From Bdellovibrionales bacterium (GTDB lineage: Bacteria; Bdellovibrionota; Bdellovibrionia; Bdellovibrionales; UBA1609), in the NCBI GenBank assembly GCA_019637855.1, contig JAHBUX010000001.1, positions 643,337 to 707,336 on the forward strand: DNA of 64,000 nucleotides, in the 5' to 3' direction. Each line of letters starts with the position of its first letter. The first letter of the stretch is position 1. Positions 26,800-35,433 of the stretch are shown in pieces. Position numbers and translations under genes: made by a program. The notes below the pieces were generated by a model. The model did no database searches. It saw only the letters and a list, made by a program, of their open reading frames with translations, and was not told the DNA's origin.

Positions 26800-27716
26800 A
26801 CCAGCTCATGAGTCAGCATCTGTTTCGCGCCTGGCGTAAGCACTGGGCCTTACAAGTGGCCTCGGTCACCATCATGACCATGGTGCTTATGATGCTTAAC
26901 TTTCTCTTCCTCGGTTATTCGGCTTTCAATGGCACGATCGAGCACTGGGGGCGCGGTTTGGAAATGACCGTGTATCTCAAAGATGGCGCACCTGATTGGG
27001 CCTTGGAGAAATTAGAGAAGTCGATGCGCACGAGCCGTGAGTTCGATGAAGTGCACTTTACTGGGAAGTCTGAGGCGACCAAGAAATTTTTAACCGCATT
27101 GGGGCCGGAATCGCTCGATCTGCTTGCGGATCCCAAATGGAAATCGCCGATTCCCGCCAGTCTTGACGCGAAACTGTCTGACAAAGTGGCCACCTCATCA
27201 CGTGTTCAGGTCATGGAAGGCTGGAGCGCGAAGCTCAAGGCTAACGAGTATGTGGAAGATGTCTTTTACGGTCAGGGTTGGGTAGAAAACTTCGCCAGTT
27301 TTCTCGGCGGTGCACGCGGTCTCGTGGTGCTGTTCTGGGCGCTTAGTTTGAGTGTCGGGCTGATGATCGTCAGCAACTGCATTCGTCTCTCTTTTCTGCA
27401 ACGCCGAGATGAAATTGAAGTGCTCGAATTGGTCGGGGCTACGTCGCGCTTTATTCGTATGCCCTATATTTTCGAAGGCGTGGTCCTGGGGCTTGTCGCC
27501 TCGCTGTGTTCCCTGGCTTTGAGCTATGGCATGCATGCGCTGCTGCTCAATTGGTTGGCTGGGAAATGGTCGTTCTGGGTGGCGCTCCAAGCGTTATCTC
27601 CGCTCGAGCCTTGGTCCGTGATGGTGAATCTGGTTTCGGGCGTGGCCTTTGGCGCCTTAGGGGCTTGGAACTGCGTGCGCCGGATTAACACCGGCTGGTC
27701 GGCTGCGGCGGGATAA
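26796..27716 (+). CDS. ftsX: FtsX, membrane subunit of the FtsEX complex
   Basis: 306 residues with four membrane helices (about 22-45, 170-195, 220-245, 270-295), a large periplasmic loop between helices 1 and 2 (about 48-165), and RRDEIEVLELVGAT, the conserved cytoplasmic coupling region. It transmits FtsE ATPase cycles to the periplasmic activator encoded next. GTG start overlapping ftsE. Confidence 0.95.
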   Translation: MNQLMSQHLFRAWRKHWALQVASVTIMTMVLMMLNFLFLGYSAFNGTIEHWGRGLEMTVYLKDGAPDWALEKLEKSMRTSREFDEVHFTGKSEATKKFLTALGPESLDLLADPKWKSPIPASLDAKLSDKVATSSRVQVMEGWSAKLKANEYVEDVFYGQGWVENFASFLGGARGLVVLFWALSLSVGLMIVSNCIRLSFLQRRDEIEVLELVGATSRFIRMPYIFEGVVLGLVASLCSLALSYGMHALLLNWLAGKWSFWVALQALSPLEPWSVMVNLVSGVAFGALGAWNCVRRINTGWSAAAG

Positions 27717-27717
27717 A

Positions 27718-28818
27718 ATGTTGTTGGGATTGGCTTTCTCTATTCAGATTGCGGCGGCTGAGCCGAACCCTGCGGAAAAATCTGTAGTCGCCGATCAAAT
27801 TCAGTCGGCAAGAGCCAGTATCTCGGAAACCGAAAAGCAACAGCGTGAGGCGCTAAGTCACCTTTTTGTGATCAATCAACGCATCAAAGACATGGCCAAG
27901 AAGAGTGCGCGACTCAATAATCGCGCTATGGAGCAAGAGGGGCATGTGCGTGTACTGGCGCAGGATGTGCGCGGCCTTGAAGACAAATCGCAGCAGTCCA
28001 AAGATCTGCTGAATCGTCGGTTGCGGCAGCTTTATCATGACCGCAGCCAAAATTCGTTTCAATGGTTGTTCTCGGCTCAAACTCCTGTCGAGATGGAGCG
28101 TAATCACCGTTTTTTGAAACTTATGATCGACAGTGATCATAAGCAGTTGAAACGCTACCTCACCGATCTGCGCGAGTTGCGCGCCAAGCGTAGTCGTTTA
28201 AAGGGCATGGTGGGGCGTCTGGCTGAGATGCAAAAAGAACTGCAAACGCAAGAGGCGCAACTCACGGATCAGATGCGCATCAAATCGCGTATGCTGGCTG
28301 AACTGAAAAAATCAAAAGATTCTAAGCTGAGCGAGTTAAAGGGACTGCGCCAGTCCAACAAAGACCTCAGTGGTGAAGTCACCTTGGCCTTCTTTGAACG
28401 CAAAGGTTCTCTGCGCCCTCCGATCGACGCTCGACTTGCGCGCGAATTCGGTACTTTCGTTGATCCGACATTTCGCTTTCGGCTGATGCACAAAGGTCTG
28501 TTTTACAGCGCTTCATCTGGCGGCGCCGTCAATGCGATTTACGCGGGGCGGGTGGCCCTGGCCACTAGTATTCCGGGCTTTGGCAAAACGGTGATTCTCG
28601 ATCATGGCGACAACTACTATTCAGTGTATGCCTTCTGCTCACAACTCAAGGTGAGGGAGGGTAGCGAGGTTCGGGACGGCGACTTGGTCGCGCTTTCCGG
28701 GTCGGGTTCGCCGCTCTTTGGACCAGGACTTTATTTTGAAATTCGGCATTTCACGGATGCCGTTGACCCTCGTTCTTGGATCAAGGAACCTGGATTAAGG
28801 ACTGCTCATGCGGATTAG
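27718..28818 (+). CDS. envC: EnvC-like amidase activator: coiled coil plus degenerate LytM (M23) domain
   Basis: Signal peptide (MLLGLAFSIQIAAA), a long coiled coil (about 25-225) and a C-terminal M23/LytM domain (about 255-355). The zinc ligands are lost: the first HxxxD site reads HKGLFYS, the HLHFE site reads LYFEI, and the YAH site reads YAF. This is the state of EnvC, which activates amidases instead of cutting peptidoglycan itself. It starts 1 nt after the ftsX stop. FtsX should recruit it through the coiled coil. Confidence 0.9.
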   Translation: MLLGLAFSIQIAAAEPNPAEKSVVADQIQSARASISETEKQQREALSHLFVINQRIKDMAKKSARLNNRAMEQEGHVRVLAQDVRGLEDKSQQSKDLLNRRLRQLYHDRSQNSFQWLFSAQTPVEMERNHRFLKLMIDSDHKQLKRYLTDLRELRAKRSRLKGMVGRLAEMQKELQTQEAQLTDQMRIKSRMLAELKKSKDSKLSELKGLRQSNKDLSGEVTLAFFERKGSLRPPIDARLAREFGTFVDPTFRFRLMHKGLFYSASSGGAVNAIYAGRVALATSIPGFGKTVILDHGDNYYSVYAFCSQLKVREGSEVRDGDLVALSGSGSPLFGPGLYFEIRHFTDAVDPRSWIKEPGLRTAHAD

Positions 28819-28827
28819 GAGACGGTT

Positions 28828-30309
28828 ATGAAACAAAAAAAGTTTAATCGTTGGACGGTGCTTGCGGGATTTTTGACCGCCGCAGTTCTGACTGTCACCA
28901 CCGCTCCCACGCTTAAAGCTTACGCGGAAGAGCGCTACCAAGAGCTGCAGCTGTTCGCCAAGGTTCTGAACTTGGTTCAACAGTACTATGTCGAAGAGGT
29001 CGATACCAAAAAACTGATCTACGGCGGGATCAAAGGCATGCTGCGCGAACTTGATCCGCATACCAATTTCTTACCACCGGATATCTACAAGGAATTTGAG
29101 ACAGAAACGAGTGGTGAGTTCGGCGGTATTGGTATCGAAATCACCGTTCAAAGTGGAATTCTCACTGTTATTTCTCCCATCGAAGATACTCCCGCATGGA
29201 AAGCTGGCATCAAAGCTGGGGATAAGATCGTGGATATCGACGGCGAGTCGACGAAAGGTTTTTCTCTGGTTGAGGCGGCTCAACGCATGAAGGGTAAAAA
29301 AGGGCAGAAGATCCGCATGGGCATTTTCCGTGAGGGCTTCGACAAGCCGAAAGAATTCGTGATCGAGCGTGGCACGGTAAAGATCAAATCGGTGAAGTAC
29401 CTCGATTTAGAAGAAGGTTATGCCTATGTTCGCGTGACTAGCTTTATCGAGAACTCGGCCCCCGATCTCGAGAAAGTTTTAAAGGCGCACGATAAGAAAT
29501 ATAAAGGCACGAAAGGCGTGATTATCGATTTGCGCCGCAATCCGGGCGGTCTGCTGGATCAAGCGGTTCAGATCAGCGACCTGTTCTTGGAGAAGGGTAC
29601 GATCGTCAGCACCATGGGCCGCAATCAGAAAGAGAAAGAAGTGGTATACGCCAAGAAGGCGGGCACGCTTCCGAACTTCCCGTTGATCGTTTTGATCGAT
29701 GAGTACAGCGCCTCTGCATCTGAGATTTTGGCCGGTGCTCTGCAAGACAACAAGCGCGCTTTGATCATGGGCCACCGCAGTTTCGGTAAGGGCTCTGTGC
29801 AGTCCGTGGTGAAGCTTGGCGACGGATCAGGCCTGAAGCTGACCGTGGGACGTTATTACACGCCAAGCGGTCGCAGCATTCAGGCTTACGGGATCGTGCC
29901 CGACATCGAGCTTGAAGACCTAGCCGCGGATGTCTTGGATCAGGCTCGCGTGAAGCGAGATATCCATCGCGAAAAGGACATGCGTGGCCACTTGATCGGC
30001 GACACCGACGATGACGCCAACTCAGGCCCCGCTGCGGCCACTGACAAAGCTAAGGCCAACAACAAAAAGGCCGTGGCCGATAAAAAGAAAGATGAGCCGA
30101 AGAAAATTCAGTATTGGTGGACAGAAACTGAAGGTAAGCCGGAGAAAGATCTCACGGCTAAAGACAAACTCTTGAAAGATGATTTTCAGGTGCAGCAAGC
30201 CTACAACTACTTAAAGGCTTGGGTGGTGATTGAAGATCAGAAGACGGTGCCCGCCACATCTGCAGCGGCCTCGGGAGCACCCACGGCCGCTCCGACCAAG
30301 ACGCAGTAG
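28828..30309 (+). CDS. ctpA: CtpA, carboxy-terminal processing protease (S41)
   Basis: 493 residues: N-terminal signal anchor (about 10-33), PDZ domain (about 90-175, with GGIGIEITVQSGILTVISPI), S41 serine protease domain with Ser in SASASEILAGAL and Lys in SFGKGSVQ, then an Ala/Lys-rich C-terminal stretch (about 385-430) and a short end domain. It processes periplasmic proteins and, in several bacteria, controls peptidoglycan hydrolases. Strong AGGAGA ribosome site. The order ftsE-ftsX-envC-ctpA suggests wall-remodelling control. Confidence 0.95.
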   Translation: MKQKKFNRWTVLAGFLTAAVLTVTTAPTLKAYAEERYQELQLFAKVLNLVQQYYVEEVDTKKLIYGGIKGMLRELDPHTNFLPPDIYKEFETETSGEFGGIGIEITVQSGILTVISPIEDTPAWKAGIKAGDKIVDIDGESTKGFSLVEAAQRMKGKKGQKIRMGIFREGFDKPKEFVIERGTVKIKSVKYLDLEEGYAYVRVTSFIENSAPDLEKVLKAHDKKYKGTKGVIIDLRRNPGGLLDQAVQISDLFLEKGTIVSTMGRNQKEKEVVYAKKAGTLPNFPLIVLIDEYSASASEILAGALQDNKRALIMGHRSFGKGSVQSVVKLGDGSGLKLTVGRYYTPSGRSIQAYGIVPDIELEDLAADVLDQARVKRDIHREKDMRGHLIGDTDDDANSGPAAATDKAKANNKKAVADKKKDEPKKIQYWWTETEGKPEKDLTAKDKLLKDDFQVQQAYNYLKAWVVIEDQKTVPATSAAASGAPTAAPTKTQ

Positions 30310-30322
30310 CCCTGCGTCTTGG
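30296..30322. terminator. 11-bp hairpin at the ctpA/tig convergent junction
   Basis: CCAAGACGCAG-tagcc-CTGCGTCTTGG, a perfect 11-bp stem whose loop begins with the ctpA stop codon. Neither strand has a U-tract, so it may act on both messages as a stabiliser or pause site rather than as a classical intrinsic terminator. Confidence 0.5.
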
Positions 30323-30330
30323 CAAGCGTG

Positions 30331-31647
30331 CTAGATGTCTTTTTCGTTTTCTAGTTTCTCTTTGGCGACTTCGGTTACCGTGGCTTTATCCATAAGATAA
30401 TTCACCACTTTTTCTTCGGTCACTTGGAACATCAGACGCGAACGACGTTCGGGTTTGCCATAGAACTCATTTAAACGAGCCATTTCGATACCAGTCTGTT
30501 GCGAGTACTCAACAATTTTGGCGTCGACTTCTGCTTTAGTGGCACGCAAGCCTAGCTTGTCGGCCAAAGTGTCGAGCAAGAAGGTCGACTTGACCATAAA
30601 GGTGGCGGACTGTTCGAACTCGCCGCCCCACTTTTTCTTGTACTCTTCGAAGTCACCATCGGCCATGCCTTGCTGTTTCAGGCGACCTTTAAAGTCCTCT
30701 TCCAGTGACTGCTTTTGTTGCTCCACTAAGCTGCGGGGAGCCTCAACCGGATTGGCTTCAACCAGGGCGCGCACGATGCGGTTCTTCACATCTTCTTGGA
30801 TGCGCTTGGTTTCGGATTCTTCGATGTCTTTGCGAATGCGGGCTTTCAAATCATCTAGAGATTGGAAGTCGCCGACCTTTTTGGCTAGGTCGTCATTCAG
30901 TTCCGGCAGGCGTTTTTTCTTCATGCCCGACAGTTTGGTTTGAAAGGTCACCGGTGCGCCGCTCAAGGTGGGTTCGTGGTACGGATCGGGGAACTTGAGG
31001 TTCAAAGTTCGGTTGTCGCCAATGCGCATGCCGAGCAAGCCATCTTCGAAACCTTCGATAAATTGATTGGTACCAATCTCGAGCTGATGTCCCTTTGCAG
31101 AACCATTGGGCAGCGGCTGGCCATTCACGAAACCGTCAAAATCGACTTCGGCCACATCGCCCTTTTCCAGGCCGCGATCTTCGAATACCGGCACCAGTTC
31201 AGCTTGGCCGCTACGGATGTTTTCCAGGATCGACTCGACGCGATCGTTAGGAATTTCTAATTTTTCTTTCATCACCGGAAGACCGTCGTATTTTTTCAAC
31301 TGCACTTCGGGACGCACTTCGAATTCAGCGGTGAAGCCGAAATCTTTGTTTTCCATAATGGGTTCGAAAGAAACCTTCGGGTAGCCCACCGGCTCGAGCT
31401 TATGTTCGTCGAGAGCGTTCTGATACGATTCGTTGATCAGATCGTTCATCACGTCGCTTTTCACCTGCTCGGCATACATCGATTTGATGGTGGCGATCGG
31501 TGCCTTGCCCTGACGGAAACCCTTTATGTTGGCCTTTTTCTGAATTGCCTTATAAACTTTGTCGAATGCTTGTTGGACCTTTTCGGCCGGGATTTGAACG
31601 TTGATTTTACGCGATAAACCTTCAAGCTTATCTACCGTCGATTTCAT
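30331..31647 (-). CDS. tig: Trigger factor, ribosome-associated chaperone and prolyl isomerase
   Basis: 438 residues in the normal three-domain order: ribosome-binding N-domain with the signature GFRQGKAPI (about 42-50), FKBP-type PPIase (about 155-245, with GDVAEVDFDGFVNGQPL), and an alpha-helical C-terminal chaperone region. It binds near the exit tunnel via L23. The ATG follows AAAGGAGAG. It is not next to clpP here (about 10 kb away), although the tig-clpP-clpX-lon order is common in other bacteria. Confidence 0.96.
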   Translation of the reverse strand: MKSTVDKLEGLSRKINVQIPAEKVQQAFDKVYKAIQKKANIKGFRQGKAPIATIKSMYAEQVKSDVMNDLINESYQNALDEHKLEPVGYPKVSFEPIMENKDFGFTAEFEVRPEVQLKKYDGLPVMKEKLEIPNDRVESILENIRSGQAELVPVFEDRGLEKGDVAEVDFDGFVNGQPLPNGSAKGHQLEIGTNQFIEGFEDGLLGMRIGDNRTLNLKFPDPYHEPTLSGAPVTFQTKLSGMKKKRLPELNDDLAKKVGDFQSLDDLKARIRKDIEESETKRIQEDVKNRIVRALVEANPVEAPRSLVEQQKQSLEEDFKGRLKQQGMADGDFEEYKKKWGGEFEQSATFMVKSTFLLDTLADKLGLRATKAEVDAKIVEYSQQTGIEMARLNEFYGKPERRSRLMFQVTEEKVVNYLMDKATVTEVAKEKLENEKDI

Positions 31648-31740
31648 GGGCTCTCCTTTAAGTGCCCGAGTGATTTATCCTTTATGCCGCAGTTTGCCAA
31701 CCCGTAATCCAGCCCAATTGTGCGGCGCAGGAGCGGGGTC

Positions 31741-32589
31741 ATGATTCACTTAATTTCAGGCAAGGGCGGTGTCGGCAAATCCACTGTGGCTGCGGCTTTG
31801 GCGTGGCACCTGGCCGCCAACGGACGGCGTACGCTTTTGGTGGAGTTAGGCGATCGCAGCTACTTCCGCCATGTCTTTCAAGCTGATGTGGGGGCACATC
31901 CAGTTCAGATCAATAGCCATCTGACGGTCACCCGTTGGGAGGGCGAGGTATGCTTGAAAGAGTATCTTCTTCATTTGATCAAAATCGAACGCGTAGTGAA
32001 TTTGTTTTTCGACAATAAGGTGATGAAGGCCTTGGTGCAGGCTGCCCCAGCGCTTAAAGAGCTGGCGTTGCTGGGCAAGATCACCAGCGGCGTGCGCCGG
32101 ATCGGCCCCGCCTTGCCTTACGATGAGATCGTGGTCGACACCTACGCCACCGGGCACTTTCGCGCTTTGTGGCGTGCCCCTATGGGACTGGCCGAGGCGA
32201 TTCCGTTCGGGCCGATGGGAGAGCAGTCGCGCGCGATCGTGGCCGCGATGAAAAACCCCGAGCAAGTGCGCTACTACGTGGTGATGATTCCCGAAGAGCT
32301 TCCGGTGACCGAGGGGTTGGAGCTGGCGCGCGATATTCAAAACGAGCTCGAGCAACAACCGCACTTGGTTTTGAACCGCTGGCTCGAGAGCCCGCTGCGG
32401 CTGGAGCAGCTCAAAGCTTTTCATGGCCACGGTTTTGCCGACTATCTTTCCGTTTTACTGGAGCGGCAAAACCATTCATGTAAAACCGCAGAGAGTCGCG
32501 GACTGCCGTTTGCGCGCCTGCCATGGCTGTTCACCAACAACGTTTCCGAACGCATCGCTAAGCTGGCGCCACACATGGAGGCGCTATGA
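31741..32589 (+). CDS. ArsA/Get3-like ATPase, first of a pair
   Basis: 282 residues from the ATG at 31741, which has AGGAG 7 nt upstream; a GTG at 31720 has no ribosome site. The deviant Walker A ISGKGGVGKST keeps the signature lysine, and switch VDTYATGHFRAL matches the DTAPTGHT motif of ArsA/Get3. No Get3 CxxC zinc pair and no arsenite cysteine triad is present. The nearest analogues I know are the paired actinobacterial ATPases Rv3679/Rv3680. It overlaps the second ATPase by 4 nt, so a heterodimer is likely. Confidence 0.85.
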   Translation: MIHLISGKGGVGKSTVAAALAWHLAANGRRTLLVELGDRSYFRHVFQADVGAHPVQINSHLTVTRWEGEVCLKEYLLHLIKIERVVNLFFDNKVMKALVQAAPALKELALLGKITSGVRRIGPALPYDEIVVDTYATGHFRALWRAPMGLAEAIPFGPMGEQSRAIVAAMKNPEQVRYYVVMIPEELPVTEGLELARDIQNELEQQPHLVLNRWLESPLRLEQLKAFHGHGFADYLSVLLERQNHSCKTAESRGLPFARLPWLFTNNVSERIAKLAPHMEAL

Positions 32590-33677
32590 TTGATCTGCTT
32601 AAGCGCCATCGCGTGTTGATCTGCGCCGGCACAGGTGGCGTTGGCAAAACTTCTTTGTCAGCAAGTCTCGGAGTGTTGGCGGCGCAGTCCGGCTTGCGCA
32701 CTTTGGTTCTGACCATCGATCCCGCACACCGCTTGGCTCAGGCTTTGGGTTTGGAGAAGCAGGCGGGAGTCGACGTGCCTGTACCGGCGGTGCCTGGCTT
32801 ACACGCCTGCATGATCGATCCGCGCAGCGAGTTCGATGAATTCGTGCTGGGTTCGGTCGACAACACGATTGCCAAAGGGCTGTTCAACAACCGCTTGTAT
32901 CAGCAACTGGTGTCCAATTTGAATGGCAGTCAAGAGTTCACCTCACTAGTGCGGTTGTTGAAGTCCGTGCGTGATCCGAACTACGACTTGGTTATTCTTG
33001 ATACGCCACCGACCCAGAACGCAGTGGATTTCCTTAAGGCTCCTGAGCGACTGTACGCGCTTTTCCAAGACACAGTGATTGGATGGTTCGCGCATCCCGA
33101 AAAAGAAGAGAGCTTTATCAAACGCACTCTGCATCGCGGCACCCGCCTAGTGACCACGGCGCTTGAAGCGGTGACAGGCAGTAAGTTTATCGCAGAGCTA
33201 AAAGATTTCTTCACGCATATCTCTCATCTGCGCGGCCGCATCTCTGAGATCAGCTGGCAGGTGGGCGATTTGCTGCATGCGGAATCCACAGGGTTTATTT
33301 TGGTCACCGGATTCGACGAGACCAAGTTGAAGGAAGCGCTCGAGTTCCAGGCCGATCTGCAGGGGGAAAACCTGCATTTGCGGGCCGTGATTGTGAACCG
33401 CTGGTTTCCCGAATGGAGTGAAGGTTCACACCAGTGGTCGGCGGAATGGTCGCATAGTGCCGACTTTAAAGAGCTTAAGGAGTTTTACGAACGTTTTTCC
33501 GAGTTTTTCCGTCAACGGCAGGAAGCCTATGACCGTTTTGTGCATCACCTAGGACAAACGGGCGCCGATCCATCCCCCGTCTTAAAGCTGCCGGATTTTA
33601 AAAATACGGTGCAGGGGATTGAGGATTTAACCCGGGTCGCAACGACCATAAACGAGAAATGGAGATCTTTGCCATGA
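32586..33677 (+). CDS. ArsA/Get3-like ATPase, second of a pair
   Basis: 363 residues. P-loop CAGTGGVGKTS has Thr where the signature lysine normally stands, so it may depend on its partner for catalysis. Other motifs are LTIDPAHRLAQALG, the switch LDTPPTQNAVDFL (like the DTPPS..ALDFL form of actinobacterial partners) and VIVNRWFP. The larger size reflects a helical insertion (about 100-215) that in Get3 relatives forms the client-binding groove. ATGA overlaps on both sides. Confidence 0.86.
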   Translation: MIDLLKRHRVLICAGTGGVGKTSLSASLGVLAAQSGLRTLVLTIDPAHRLAQALGLEKQAGVDVPVPAVPGLHACMIDPRSEFDEFVLGSVDNTIAKGLFNNRLYQQLVSNLNGSQEFTSLVRLLKSVRDPNYDLVILDTPPTQNAVDFLKAPERLYALFQDTVIGWFAHPEKEESFIKRTLHRGTRLVTTALEAVTGSKFIAELKDFFTHISHLRGRISEISWQVGDLLHAESTGFILVTGFDETKLKEALEFQADLQGENLHLRAVIVNRWFPEWSEGSHQWSAEWSHSADFKELKEFYERFSEFFRQRQEAYDRFVHHLGQTGADPSPVLKLPDFKNTVQGIEDLTRVATTINEKWRSLP

Positions 33678-34726
33678 AGATACGAGCCTTATGGACGCTG
33701 GCCTTCTGCCTACTGTCCGCCTGCGCGAGCCAATCCAAGATCGAGCAAACGGAATTCCAAGATGAAAACCATCCTGATTTCGGCCGCGGTTTGAAAGCGC
33801 TTGAACGAGAGGACTATGGAACGGCCGCCTCGATTTTCGATCGTCTGCTTGTGCAGAGTCCGGCCAGCGAGATGGATCTGGTGACCAGTTTTAATTCGGG
33901 CAATGCTTACGAGGGACTGGGAAATTGCAACAAAGCCAGCGAACGTTATCGTGAAGTCGTGCGGGGTTCGGCAGGCAAGTTTCCGGGCATCGAGGCGCAA
34001 GCCCTTTATCGTCTAAGCCTAACCTATGAATGTCTGGGACAAGATACCAAAACCGTGACCTCTTTACTCGATGCCAAGAAACGCGAAAAGCAGTTGCCGA
34101 TGGAGGTGGCGCGCGCCGAGATTCCCGCCCGCTTAGCGGCGGCCTATTCGCGATTGGGCAACAAGGCCAAAGCGCTCGAATACTTCAATGAGGCCAGCGA
34201 GGGTTTGAAATCGATTGCCGGAAACGGCAGTACGCCGCGCGCCCAAAAAGAAGCTCTCGGCAAAACTTTGTTCTACATGGGGCATTTGAATCCGGCACAA
34301 AAGCTAGCGGAAGTGGAACCGATCGGCTACTTGCAGGCGCTCTCTATGCAGCAACCCTATTTGCTACAGGCGGTGGAGATGGGGCATCAGGTGTGGTCGC
34401 GCAAAGCCGCCGAGGATTTGAATATGGCCTATGACAATATGCTGCGTTTTCAAATTGCCGACCCTGAAAAACGCAATCAGTTCTACACGCGGGCGTTACA
34501 GGTGATCGGTGAGCTGCGCAAGATTCGCTTGCCGGACGCTGGCAAGGCCGAAGATGAGGTCTTCGCTAAAGTGGATCGCACCGAAAGGCGCATCCAAAAT
34601 GAAATTGCCACGATTGCCGAGACCACGCGCCTGACTCCGGATGCGGAGAAGCGCGAGGGCTTGCGCCGCCAAGGCCGACCGGTAGACCCTAGAACCAAAC
34701 CCCCGGTGAAACGGATAAAAAAATGA
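33674..34726 (+). CDS. TPR-repeat lipoprotein
   Basis: Start chosen at the ATG at 33674, which overlaps the upstream stop as ATGA and has GGAG 9 nt before it; a start at 33659 lacks support. Signal peptide with lipobox LSAC (MKIRALWTLAFCLLSAC). Mature protein with tetratricopeptide-like repeats: RGLKALEREDYGTAASIFD, FNSGNAYEGLGNCNKASERY, ALYRLSLTYECLGQD and RLAAAYSRLGNKAKALEYF (about 40-190), then a helical region. No enzymatic motif. It is probably an outer- or inner-leaflet anchored scaffold in the five-gene ATPase operon. Confidence 0.82.
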   Translation: MKIRALWTLAFCLLSACASQSKIEQTEFQDENHPDFGRGLKALEREDYGTAASIFDRLLVQSPASEMDLVTSFNSGNAYEGLGNCNKASERYREVVRGSAGKFPGIEAQALYRLSLTYECLGQDTKTVTSLLDAKKREKQLPMEVARAEIPARLAAAYSRLGNKAKALEYFNEASEGLKSIAGNGSTPRAQKEALGKTLFYMGHLNPAQKLAEVEPIGYLQALSMQQPYLLQAVEMGHQVWSRKAAEDLNMAYDNMLRFQIADPEKRNQFYTRALQVIGELRKIRLPDAGKAEDEVFAKVDRTERRIQNEIATIAETTRLTPDAEKREGLRRQGRPVDPRTKPPVKRIKK

Positions 34727-35433
34727 TCTCGGATTTCCGCTCGGGCCTGACCTTCTGGTGGCGTGGATGGGGGCATCTCCTGAAGCATCGCTCGCTTCTT
34801 TCGGTGGCCATCATGCCGCTGATTCTGTCGGGGCTTTTTGCGTTCGGTTTTGTGTGGTTGATCTTTTCCTATCTGCCGTTCTGGGTGCATAGCCTGATCG
34901 GCGCCGTAATCGGGATCGCCGCCGGATTCTGGTACGATCTGATTTACTATCCACTGATCATCGGCGGCGGTTTGGTGGTCTTTGTCGCTGCTCTCTACGT
35001 CAGTTTTTTACTTTTGCGTTTGGTGGCGGTTCCGTTTTACGCGCTACTGGCGGAGCGTACTCTTAATCAGCTGGGCAAAACGACAGATACCTCCTGGCCG
35101 ACTTTGCTTCGCATGTTTCGCTCATGTCTGGTCAAAACTTTGATATTGCTTTTGATCGGCGTGGTTTTATTCGTGTTCTCTTTTGTCCCGGTGCTGAACG
35201 TTCTGGCTATCGCTGCCGCCTTGTTCATCATGGCCTTTGACTGCATGGATTTCGCATTTGAAGCTTGCGGCATGGGCCTAAGAAAGCGCGTGACGTACCT
35301 GATACGCGAGCGTGCGCAATGGTCGGGCATGGCGCTAGGCCTCGCGTTGACTTTGCCCATACCCGGTCTTACGCTCCTCGTGATTCCCGGCGCCGTTGTG
35401 GGTTGCGCCTTGATTTTGAAAGAGCATAAATGA
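34723..35433 (+). CDS. EI24/CysZ-like polytopic membrane protein
   Basis: 236 residues with about six hydrophobic segments (around 25-50, 52-72, 80-105, 140-165, 168-188, 205-230) and the EI24-family pattern FRSGLTFWWRGWGHLLKHRSL at the start and PFYALLAERT in the middle. CysZ, the best-known member, imports sulfate, but many EI24 proteins are untested. It overlaps both neighbours by 4 nt. Followed by gshA, so a sulfur link is possible and unproven. Confidence 0.75.
   Translation: MISDFRSGLTFWWRGWGHLLKHRSLLSVAIMPLILSGLFAFGFVWLIFSYLPFWVHSLIGAVIGIAAGFWYDLIYYPLIIGGGLVVFVAALYVSFLLLRLVAVPFYALLAERTLNQLGKTTDTSWPTLLRMFRSCLVKTLILLLIGVVLFVFSFVPVLNVLAIAAALFIMAFDCMDFAFEACGMGLRKRVTYLIRERAQWSGMALGLALTLPIPGLTLLVIPGAVVGCALILKEHK

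Noticed and set aside
31741-33677. Arsenite efflux ATPase (ArsA of an ars operon)
   Set aside because: No arsB, arsR, arsC or arsD nearby and no ArsA cysteine triad; a Get3/actinobacterial-pair type role fits better.
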